From Ichthyosporea sp. XGB-2017a (taxonomy: Eukaryota; Opisthokonta; Ichthyosporea): a stretch of DNA of 47,664 bases. The position numbers and the translations under genes were made by a program. Under the pieces are notes generated by a model. The model saw only the letters and a program-made list of their open reading frames with translations, searched no databases and had not been told where the DNA came from. How positions within the stretch are numbered: position 1 is the stretch's first letter; each line of letters opens with the position of its first letter. Below, piece by piece: positions 11,077 through 20,342 of this stretch. The stretch covers positions 194,332 through 241,995 of the forward strand of contig PDIM01000041.1 in assembly GCA_002811675.1 (NCBI GenBank), written 5' to 3'.

Positions 11077-11689
11077 TTTATCAAGAAGGTAAGGAATTTA
11101 ACCCAGCAAGAGCAAAGGGACGTTATCGATGGGGTCTTCTACAAAAAGAAGAATTTGAAGGGAATGGAGCTTTGCATATACCCCAACAGAAAGGAAGGGG
11201 ATGTTTATACACATGAAGAAAAAATAAGGGTTGCATCGACAGTTTTGAAAGCCTGGGAGATCATGAGCGAGAAATCACATAAAAGCAAAAAAAAAAAGTA
11301 AACATGAAAAGAATCGGTGCTCATCTATTGATGTATATATCTCGGCATGGAACAGGTTCAATAAGTTCATTCGCTTTGTCCACCTGGAATGTGATAAGTA
11401 TAGAGCTGACAAGAATTATGAATCGAAACTTGGACCTAAAGCCCGCAATTGGTTTGATGACGTGGTGTACGATACGGACAGTGTGTATAGGGCTGGAAAA
11501 GAGATTAACTTCCAAGTAAATCAAAAAAGGGTGGATTATTACTACGAATATCTTGTGCACCATTACCGAAAAGCAGATGGGGATCAACTTGGATCGGACA
11601 GGATAAAAAATGATATGTCCCAAGTGAGGTACTTCATCACAAAGGTCAATCTTCAAAGTGTCTTCACAACGAAATATACAAAAATGTGA
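11077..11689 (+). pseudogene. Unknown coding stretch split by a frameshift at a poly(A) tract
   Basis: One frame is open from 11077 to 11301, with its first ATG at 11164, and has protein-like content (GVFYKKKNLKGMELCIYPN, VASTVLKAWEIMSEKSHK). It ends in AAG TAA at an 11-A run (11287-11297). The +1 frame then continues open to TGA at 11687-11689 with aromatic-rich, protein-like content (IDVYISAWNRFNKFIRFVH, KARNWFDDVVYDTDSVYRA, VDYYYEYLVHHYRK). Ten As instead of eleven would make one continuous frame. It is therefore either a decayed gene or an assembly error in a homopolymer. I do not recognise the family. A 218-codon minus-strand frame overlaps it but looks less protein-like. Confidence 0.35.
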
Positions 11690-12543
11690 AACAGCCAGCA
11701 ACCCAAGAACGACCATTCCTATCAGTTCATGAGCCCACTTGAACAACGCCATAGCCATTTCCACAAGCTTGTGTAGATCATAAGAGTCTTCCGTATCGAT
11801 TGACACATCTTTGTCGTTTTTGATAGACCTACATGTCTTGGCCCTGGGCTGCAGGTCATTTGTTTTAAGTTCAGTAGCTTGTGTGGTTAATTTCAGACGA
11901 TTTTGGACGAGGTACGTTGTTGTTGTAAAAAAAAAAACGCAATAAATCGAATTCTTATTGATTTCAAACAAGTCCAAAACAAAAAGAAAGCAAAAAAAAA
12001 AACTTGAAACAAAACAAACACAAACTGTGAGATTAAGCTAGGCTTCTAGTTATCACACTCAGGGGGTCCCATCACATCAACGCGCGGGGTATTGAATCTA
12101 GCCTCACTGACGAAGCATGATCTGGTTCAGTAGTTTCCTCACTCCCTAACTTCTGAATCCACGAGCTTTTCACACATGACTCATGAATGAGCGAGGCACA
12201 ACGCGATAAGTAAATAATTAGACTATATATATGGCGCCGATGAAGGCAATACCCTAGCCCTTGTATGGACCTAGAGTTGAGCACTGACGTTGCCTGCTGA
12301 ACGTTGTTGTTGTAATCGTGGGCACAATTAGCGACACGTGATCTGTGCATATTTCAGCAGAAACCCCTCATGCTTCGCTCCTCCAATAGTCTTGGCTTAC
12401 CAAAACAACAAAGTATTGAGACCTTCAACTTAGAAGACGCTTTATTGGCACAGAAACGCATGTGAAGTAGAAGAAATATATATAGATAGCGCTTGGGAGA
12501 CCTTGCCAAGAGCCTCTAGCGTATAAAAGATCAACCATTAATA
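11690..12543. other. Spacer between two unknown genes
   Basis: No recognisable coding frame. Includes A-rich tracts around 11990. The plus-strand frame just after 11689 (NSQQPKNDHSYQFMSPLEQ) is open for about 30 codons and may be more of the decayed gene. Confidence 0.35.
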
Positions 12544-13278
12544 CTAACTTTGGACCTTTAGCGTTTCAGTTTCCTGAATATTAACATCGTTGTTGCGGTA
12601 AAATGAAGATTTAATAATCATAACACGACCATGCTGGGAGTCATACTTTTCTAAAGGGGGTAATTGACCATATTCACCCATAGCAGTTACGGGCACACGA
12701 TATTGTCCATCGTTAGGAGGCTTAACAGCGTGGAATTAGTTCGCGCATAAAACAAAAAGGTAAAGCGGTGTAATGGCTGTCAGTTCTAAAGAAACCTAAT
12801 AAGGCATAACGAACACAGCTGTACAAATCTGTAGGTATGCTTACATATTGCCTCTTGCGGACTATTGTGGCGTGAGGATCCGTATGCATCTCATCGTATA
12901 TGCATCTTTTAACCTCTTTTTTCTCCTGATGAAATTTGAACTTGAATAATGAATAGTTCATTTCTATGGTCCAATTGAGTGTGGTGCTCACTTACCTGGG
13001 GAATCTCACAAGGCTTGAAGTAGCTATAGTCCAGATTTGAAGGCGCCCTCCGATTTCTTTTATTTGCTACATGGGCATTTCGAACTTTTTCTTCCCTCTA
13101 ACAGTCAAAGAGATGTAGACCATCGTAAACAAGAGAGTGCAAAAACAAAAATAAGCATTAGCAATTAGTATTGGCACTAACAAGGCTATTCATATTTCAC
13201 CAAAGCATTAGTTACCATCACTGCCTCTCGAAATCGTTCTGACACCTCGAAAGGCGTAGGCTTAGTTCCTTTACCCAT
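12544..13278 (-). CDS. Unknown four-exon protein of 140 aa
   Basis: Model complement(12544..12720, 12845..12925, 12996..13097, 13216..13278). All junctions are phase 0 with consensus donors (GTAACT, GTAAGT, GTAAGC) and clean acceptors, and every exon is open in a single chosen frame. Those facts are the evidence that it is real. The protein is basic and hydrophilic, with no signal peptide or membrane segment: MGKGTKPTPFEVSERF at the start, SNLDYSYFKPCEIPQ, DEMHTDPHATIV, then VMIIKSSFYRNNDVN near the C-terminus. Small tyrosine- and proline-rich proteins of this kind include ciliary microtubule inner proteins, and FYRNNDVN weakly recalls the end of Pierce-type proteins. That is speculation, and I do not recognise a definite family. 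Confidence 0.6.
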
Positions 13279-13780
13279 TCTGAAATGATAGCGATATTCT
13301 ATGTTCGTATTTAATCTTAGTATTTGAAACAGATTTATCCCGCTGAACCAAGGAATCGTTTATGTAGACATTCCCAAGGCTTGCTTCCCTAATTGAGATA
13401 TTCAAACACCGTTGAAAAAGCCACACTAGCTCTCAGCTTGTGGCCATGATGTAGCTGGATATGCAGGTCAGCTGGAATATATTCATGCGCCGGCCGCTGT
13501 TTGCTGACGTTCATGGTAAATTGTATTACTAGATAAATTATATTTGTTATCTATAGGACGAATAGCTTATATACATATTTCATGTGTTAATATAATTGTT
13601 TATTATATTGTAAATATATTACATAATTATAACCATAACAATTGCCTTTTATGGTATAATCGAGGAATTGGCCTCTATACCTGCCATATAAGGCAAGTAT
13701 CCTAAATTATGAAATATAATAAAAAATAATATGTTATAATATATTTATATTATAATATAAGCTATTTATTATTAGCTATA
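13279..13780. other. AT-rich spacer
   Basis: Very AT-rich from about 13510, with many TATAAT/ATATTA runs and short A/T palindromes. No gene is visible. It borders repeat copy 2. Confidence 0.5.
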
Positions 13781-13932
13781 AAAATTGCAATGACCTAAAG
13801 GTCGGCTCGCTCGCCATTTTCTTCTTTAGGGTTATAGATAGTATCGCAAATTCCAGGAGCCAATCAGAGGACGCCCTAAAAGTGTATTTAAATTGTCGAT
13901 CAGTAAGGAGGAATCGCTCGCAAGCTCGCTCG
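13781..13932. repeat. Hairpin-rich short repeat, copy 2 (MITE-like)
   Basis: 152 bp, differing from copy 1 at about two positions (GGGTTATAG against GGCCTATAG). It has the same ends, AAAATTGC and GCTCGCTCG, and the same CCAATCAG and TATTTAAAT motifs. It sits in AT-rich DNA about 485 bp upstream of the guanylyl cyclase start. An imperfect inverted repeat follows immediately. Confidence 0.9.
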
Positions 13933-13934
13933 AT

Positions 13935-13972
13935 TATATGTGAGAAGCTAGGCCACGAGCTTTTCACATATA
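13935..13972. repeat. 15-bp imperfect inverted repeat with 8-nt loop
   Basis: Arm TATATGTGAGAAGCT (13935-13949) and arm AGCTTTTCACATATA (13958-13972) are complementary except at one position, with AGGCCACG as the loop. It abuts the right end of repeat copy 2. Confidence 0.7.
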
Positions 13973-14417
13973 TATATAAGCGCTGTGATAAGTGACGTTA
14001 CAATTATAAGTGTGCTATATAATATATATTGTGATAGCCTAGCTGGTTATAAGCAGCAGCTAAATATTAGGTCCTGCAAGCTGTGTATAAACAATATTTT
14101 AGAAACTTCATGTACGTATAAGACTTAGTCGAGTAGTATTGTCAAAGTAGAGGGCCATACATGTGATTTCATTCAACCAACGTCCTCGCCAAATGAGCTC
14201 TGTGGAACTGGGAAAATTGACAGTAGACCAAGCCTTTCAGATCAAAGGGTCAAAGAGAAAAGTGATTCATTAAGTAGTCAAAAGAGCAGAAGGCGATAAA
14301 AACTATATTCCGTCCTCTTTAAAGAGGAATTGCTAGATAAAAAGGAAATTCAATATATTTCCCAATTTTTAAGAAGAGCATTATTAACAAAAGGGACAAG
14401 AATCAAGGAAGGACATC
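13973..14417. other. Promoter and leader region of the guanylyl cyclase gene
   Basis: No coding frame is supported before the ATG at 14418. The sequence is AT-rich near its left end and mixed thereafter. Confidence 0.35.
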
Positions 14418-17400
14418 ATGAGAAACCACAAGGCCAGTGGAAAAGCATCTCGGAAATCGAATGCCCTTCTTGGCTTTGTGCTTATTCTGTTAGTATCGTC
14501 AAATGCCTTTGCTGCAACCCCCCCAATTTTCATGGCCGCAGTGCTTCCTGTCACAGGAGGTGTGGGAACTCTCATAGGTAGTTCAATGAAACTCTCTTTC
14601 AACATGTCTGTTCAAGATTATGCTTCTACAGTCCCCCACGCCACAGTATCGAATTTACCTCTTGATACCTATGTTCATAACGATATGTCAAGTCCAGAAA
14701 GAGGGGTTTTCGGAGCAATCGGGCACATCATGGATAACAACGCTGTCGGTATAGTAGGGGCTTGGAATAGTGGTGTAACAATTGAGATGTCCTATGTCTG
14801 CAATTCGTATACAACTCCTGCTATGACCCCAATGAGTACCAGCCCTACACTAGCTTCGAAAGTTTCTTTCCCCGCTTTAACCAGAGGTGTTACAAATGAT
14901 CAAATTATATCTGGGTATTGGGCTAGATTTATGGTTAATAACAAATGGAAGCAATACGCCGCAATTGGGTGCGATGATTCTTTCTGCAGCGGAGCCTTAA
15001 CTGCAATTAAGTAAGTATTTTAATAAGTGAATTTATCGTAAAGTAACGTTAATATTGATGCGTGCATTATTGTATTTCTTAGGGATGAGACAGCGAAGCT
15101 TGGAATCACTACTATGGAAAAGATAGCATTTACGTCTGATGCATCCTCCATTACGGCTGCCGTTACTGCCATTAAAGAGTCGGGTGCGAAAATTATTTAC
15201 GCTGTCATGTACGGTGATCCAGCAAGAGCATGTCTAGAGGAAGCAGTTAAGCAGGGTATACTCGGAACAGAAGAATATCTGTGGCTTGGAAATGCCTGGG
15301 TAGAAGATTCTCTTTTCTCCAATAATTGGGGATTCGCTAACGAAGTGCGAGGTAGTCTTGCTATGGCACCTGGACTGGCGCTTGAAAGTTTTAAGTATCT
15401 GTCATTTGCCTCAAAGTTTGCAGCAGCAGATCCCACGCTGAAACCCATGCCTGCAGATGCCCCGTATACATATGATACTACAACTTTCATGTTAACGGCA
15501 CTTGCACAAACAACAAAGGATTTGGCTGGCTTCGGCCTTAGTGCTGCTTGTCTCAATTTCAAGCATTTCGATGCCAATAGAGGCACTTGTAGCATCACAA
15601 CAACATTACGTCAGACAATATACGATAGAAGTATTTGTAAATCAGGAGCTAGTGACTGTGATGTGCAATTGGGAGTGTCTAACCTGCTCAAACATTTTGC
15701 CCCAACTGACGGCTCGTCTGAGTGGAGTCCCCATTCTCTTTCCCCGTCAGCCCTTTATCTACAAAATATATACCAAAACGCTATTTCAGGAGCCACAGGA
15801 ACATTTATTTTACAGACCGATGGAGAAAGAAAAGGAATATCCTCCCTTAAGAACCTTCAAACAACAGGTACTAATGACCAGTTTTCCTACGCTATTGCTG
15901 ACGTTGGATCCGTTAACTCACTGGATATTATTGTAGACGACACGAAGATAGTGTATGGAGGAGGAACTGTCGAAGAGCCCAATCGAAAGCTGCCCGAGGA
16001 TGGTAGTGCTCCACCTGCAAGCGAAACTGATCCCATACCAGCAGCAGTTGGCGGGGCAGTAGGAGGTGCAGCGGTCATTGGTATAGTAGTTGCTATATAT
16101 TTGTGGCACCGAAGAAAGCAAGAATTGGAAAAGGAGCTACAGAATCTCTCATGGCTTATTCACATGGAAGATATTACCCTGCAGGAGGGTACTGGAGGAG
16201 CTTCCAGGAGTAGTATGAATTCAAAGGGCTCACTTGGTTCCGCAGCTTCCAAAATGTCTAGATTAGGTCAAGTATATATAACTATTGGTCTGTACAAAGG
16301 TGAAACTATCGCCCTCAAAAAAGTGTACAAAGAGTCCGTTGAAATCACGAGAACCCTTAGAGTTGAAGTGAGAAATGTTCGCGAACTTCGTCATTCAAAT
16401 GTGAACCCATTTCTTGGTGCCACACTGGACCCTGGTCAAATATACTTACTTTATGACTATTGTGTGAAGGGAAGTTTAGAAGACGTTTTGGCAAATGATA
16501 AAATGCAGCTTGATGACATCTTTAAGTACGCTATGATGCAAGATTGTTGTAAAGGAATGCAATACATTCACGCATCACCAATTGTTGCTCATGGTGCTCT
16601 GAAATCTTCAAACTGTTTAATTGACTCGAGATGGGTTCTTCGCGTAACAGACATAGGCTTTGAAGAATTCCGAGATGGAGAAGAAAAAGAGGATGAAGAT
16701 GAAAATGCCCAGTTTGTCAGGAAATACTGGATGGCACCGGAACACGCAAAAGAAGGACAAGTCATTGGTTTCAACGGTTCTCAAAAGGGAGATGTTTACT
16801 CTTTTGGAATTATTGTACAGGAAATAATTACAAGAGAACTTCCTTATGCAGAGTCTGATCTGGAACCTAATGACATAGTCCGTCGAGTAGTAAAAATGAA
16901 TATGAGGCCCGAAATAACTGCTGAAACACCAGGGGAGCTAGCGGAGCTAATGAAAACATGCTGGGAAACCGACCCGGAAATGCGCCCCGATTTTAGCCAC
17001 TGCTTCAAAGAGGTGAAAAGGATGAATCCTTCTAAGTCTGGAAGTGTTATGGACAATATGGCTAAAATATTGGAAAAATATATTGCTGGACTGAAGGAAA
17101 CTATCGCCGTTAACACCGAGCAGCTTATGGACAAAAAGGCAATGTCGGAAGAATTGCTTTACGAACTTCTCCCAAGTGTCGTGGCTGAAAAGTTGGTAAG
17201 AGGAGATCCTGTAGAGCCCTGTGTGTATCCGAACGCATCCATACTTTTCAGTGATATTGTCGGCTTTGCAACGGTTTGCGATAGGAAAAACGCAAAGCAG
17301 GTAGTAACTTTTCTGAACGATATATATGATCATTTCGATAAGATTTTACTGGACCACGATTGCTTCAAGATAGAAACTATAGGAGATACATACATGGTAG

Positions 17401-17810
17401 TTTCAGGCTGTCCAAAGGCAAATGGACGCAATCATGCAATAGAACTAACAGATCTTGCAATGAACTGCATGTCGGAAATGTCAAGCATGAAAGTAAAGCA
17501 CAGTAAGAACCATGAATTGAAACTTCGGGTAGGGGTACACAGCGGGCAACTCACTGGCGGGGTTGTTGGTCTCAAGATTCCTAGGTTTGTTGTATTTGGG
17601 GCAGCAGTGCACCAAGGGGCACGAGTAGAATCTCATGCGCCTCCTCAAACGATACTTGTATCTTCTACCACGAAAGAAATTCTTGATAGCATAGGGGGAT
17701 TCCACTTCGAAAAGTTTGACGAAATACCTGCGAAGAAAGGAAAGCCGATTGAAACTTTTAAAATTATGGGAAGAGATGGGTTTAAGAAAAAATTTCCAAA
17801 GCCTTCGTAA
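14418..17810 (+). CDS. Receptor guanylyl cyclase with pseudokinase and atypical catalytic loop
   Basis: Model join(14418..15010, 15083..17810), 1106 aa. Residues 1-33 are a signal peptide. Residues about 35-500 are a periplasmic-binding-protein-like ligand domain (MAAVLPVTGGVGTLIG at its start). A membrane helix lies at about 521-541 (VIGIVVAIYLWHRRK). A kinase-homology domain spans about 575-840; HGALKSSN replaces the HRD loop and TDIGFEEF replaces DFG, exactly the degenerate pattern of animal natriuretic-peptide-type receptors. A dimerisation helix (about 845-900) and a class III cyclase domain (about 905-1106) follow. Metal ligands Asp922 (FSDIVGF) and Asp966 (IGDTYM) and the guanine-selecting Glu962 are present. 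However, the usual C-L-F-G-D-T-V-N-T-A-S-R block reads V-V-F-G-A-A-V-H-Q-G-A-R, so the transition-state Asn is His1041 and the guanine-contact Cys is Val1034; Arg1045 remains. It probably makes cGMP in response to an external ligand, but activity is uncertain. Confidence 0.9.
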
Positions 17811-17878
17811 CAACAAAAACGAATTCGTGTTAATTTAAAATGCTCATAATAGTATTTCGATACTGAGGGAAAGATGAT

Positions 17879-17884
17879 AATAAA
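17879..17884 (+). terminator. Poly(A) signal of the guanylyl cyclase gene
   Basis: AATAAA 69 nt after the stop codon, in the 175-bp convergent spacer with the LRR gene. Confidence 0.5.
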
Positions 17885-17944
17885 GGTTTATTCTACAAAA
17901 TCCAAAGTTGCTTCTTTCTGGAGCAAAACCAGTTGTTGACTACC

Positions 17945-17950
17945 TTTATT
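17945..17950 (-). terminator. Poly(A) signal of the LRR gene
   Basis: Minus-strand AATAAA 36 nt after the stop codon at 17986. Confidence 0.5.
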
Positions 17951-17985
17951 ATTTGTATTTTATAAGCGACACCTTTCGAAACCAC

Positions 17986-19308
17986 CTACAAAATAGCACA
18001 TTTGAGCCCCCCTTCCTCAATATCTAAGTCTGTATTCGCATCAGCAGTCCAGCTGCTTTGACGTACACTATTTGGAACGCAAGTTTCCATATCACTTTCT
18101 TCTTTGCAAACCGTTCCATCGAGTACCTTGAGCTTTGGCAAGGTATCTCGAATTCTATAGCAGAAAGGCAAATTTTTAGTTAACTGGCGCCTAACTTGCG
18201 GCTGAAAGAGATGAAATAGCTATACTCATTACTACATACCTTTTTCTATACATATACTCAAAGGAGATAGGATTCCCTTCGAGCACAAGCTCTTCTAAGC
18301 TAGATTCAAATTTCTTTGAGCCTTTGGTATCGGCAATGTCGTTTTCCTCTAAATTTAGTTTGCGTATATGGGGCATAATAGGCAAATCTGAGAAAGAAGA
18401 GATACAGTTCCCTTGCAGATAAAGTTCTGTAAGGGACGGTAAATGCAAACCCCGAAGTTGGTCCGTGATAAGGTTATGGCCAAGAAATATTCTATTGCAG
18501 CGATAGAGTTTCTTTATGACCTCCTTTAACTTTCTTTTTTGGTATGAATCCCCCAACTCTTGGTAAGCAAGATTAACTTCAAAGCAGTTTTCCCAATCTT
18601 CTGCCTTTGCCTTGTGCTTTATAGATTGAGCTTTCCTGCTGAAATAGTTCAAGCGCCGATCGGGCTGAAAAACTGTGTGAGGGGGAGAAATGTATTCCTG
18701 ATCAGACGACCTTGGTCCATCGCGAATCCTAGGAGCCTTAAGTTCGGAGCTATTTTAATACAAAATTAGGAAAGATTAACAAAAGTCTCAAGAAAAATTC
18801 AATGCTAATAAAAGCCATACCTTTTAATTTCATTATGACGCAGTTCATTCCACGTAGTGTTGCGAAAGTCCTTTGGGTAGGGTCTCAGTGAGGGATCAAG
18901 ATCGGGATCAACACTAAGCTCAGTGCTTCGAGAATTTAGTGATAAATTAGAACCTTTTGAATTTAAACTACCTAAAGAAAGAACAGATCCAAGGAAAGAA
19001 GCAAAAGAACCTCCCCGTGAAAGAGAGCGGTTTGTATTGGATGATGAGTTATTTTGGTGCAATCGTGAAGCTTGTAAGTTCGATGATTCCAGATCAGAGA
19101 CTTTGTTTCTTGGGGAAAAATAATTTCTGATATAAGATATAAATCCCGTGAGCGAATGGGCATTAAGATTTTCAGATTGGTTTTCCTGTGGCAATTCAAT
19201 GTCCGCAGAAAATGATACAGTCGATTGTCGTTTGTGAATTTGTCTTCTGCCCTTTGAAGGGGAGCCACGGCTCTCTGTGAGCGTTCCCCTTCGTTCACTT
19301 TCTTCCAT
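17986..19308 (-). CDS. Leucine-rich-repeat protein, SDS22-like
   Basis: Three-exon model, complement(17986..18154, 18240..18749, 18821..19308), 388 aa. The N-terminal half is low-complexity and Ser/Asn/Arg-rich, without a recognised fold. Residues about 235-335 hold three to four LRRs of the SDS22 type (NRIFLGHNLI, LTELYLQGNCISSF, IRKLNLEENDIAD, LEELVLEGNPISF). An LRR-cap follows (YRKRIRDTLPKLKVLDG), then a short acidic tail. Such proteins are often scaffolds and are common among ciliary and phosphatase-binding proteins. The exon 2-3 junction restores the cap motif RKRIRDTLP, which supports the splice. The true ATG is at 19308; the frame upstream has no other Met. It is convergent with the guanylyl cyclase. 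No specific orthologue is recognised. Confidence 0.78.
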
Positions 19309-20342
19309 CAATATAGCAATAAATTAAATATAGTGAAAGTATTCAAATGAATGCTCTTGTCACTGCTTTCCCCTGTGAAGAGGATGCAAGATTTGCTTCA
19401 TTGATTATTTTAACTTAAAAATTTGACAGTTCATGGAGGCAAATTAGTATCTAAAATTGGTTTCGTGCTGTTGCTGATCAATCGCTTAGAATAGTGTGTT
19501 CAGCCAGTGATATCTTCAAACGGCTATTGAATGGTGCGGGAAGTAAGGAGATATATGGATTATATGTTGTGTTAGATAAGATGGCCGTATCAGCCTGTAC
19601 ATATTATAATGCATGCAACTATCTGACTGGTACTGTGGCTTATTTTAGAATTTCCCATTCGGCATTAAAAACTATTCCCTTATATGGATGATATTGACCA
19701 GGAACCATCCTTGTCACATGGAGCTGATTAGTCACCCATGCTGTAACCCTGAACCCTGTGCCATAATTTGGCACAGATGAACCGAGGAGCGTGGATGAAC
19801 AACTAGGAGGTCCAGCGCTCCTTTTATAAGGAGGTCAAGCAAGGAGCAAGCAGCTATAAGCGCTAGCTACATAGCTATATCAAGGAGCGCTATATATAAG
19901 GTCATGCTCCGTATATAAATAGAAGCATAATTGTTATATTATTATTGTTACAGTCATCTGCAATATGCCCCTCTAGCTTCCTCGGGCCAACGACGTGTGG
20001 CTTTTTACAGTATATTTACCTGCTCCTCTTCCCCCTTCTCTTCGTCCTCTTCCTCCCCCTTCTTCTTGTCCTCGGAATAATATAACTTGCCTAGCAATGT
20101 ACCAAGTATATGGCAACCTCAGCTACTTCTCTACAAGTATTGTCTGAGCCGGAGGGGTGGAAACGCTGCTTAAGTAACGATATGGGCAGTATAATTAGAC
20201 GCTATTGCTTGTGTGTAGGCGGCCTTTCAGTTTGCGAGCTAACAAAGGGCAACTGCAAACGTTCTGCGAAGGATTAAACTTTTAAAATACCTTTGATCGT
20301 GAGGGCTGACAGGTCGTTTTTCAAAGCCCATAATGAATCAAA
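19309..20342. other. Divergent promoter region with structured repeats
   Basis: About 1 kb between the starts of the LRR gene (minus) and the REJ-type gene (plus). Around 19805-19925 it holds short direct and inverted copies of AGGAGGTC, GGAGCGCT and GGAGCAAG. A CT-rich tract lies at about 20025-20065. No gene is supported. Confidence 0.45.

Noticed and set aside
11321-11977. 218-codon minus-strand open frame, hydrophobic in part.
   Set aside because: It lies antisense to more protein-like plus-strand frames and has no recognisable domain or splice partner.
13776-13967. Minus-strand frame within repeat copies 2 and 3 (residues resembling ERACERFLLT...).
   Set aside because: Similarity between copies is just the repeat's DNA similarity. 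The frame is short, has no homologue I know, and shifts at the CTATAG duplication.
12159-13968. A 16-bp word CCACGAGCTTTTCACA shared by 12159-12174 and 13953-13968.
   Set aside because: A single shared 16-mer in a window this size is near chance level and the flanks do not extend the match.
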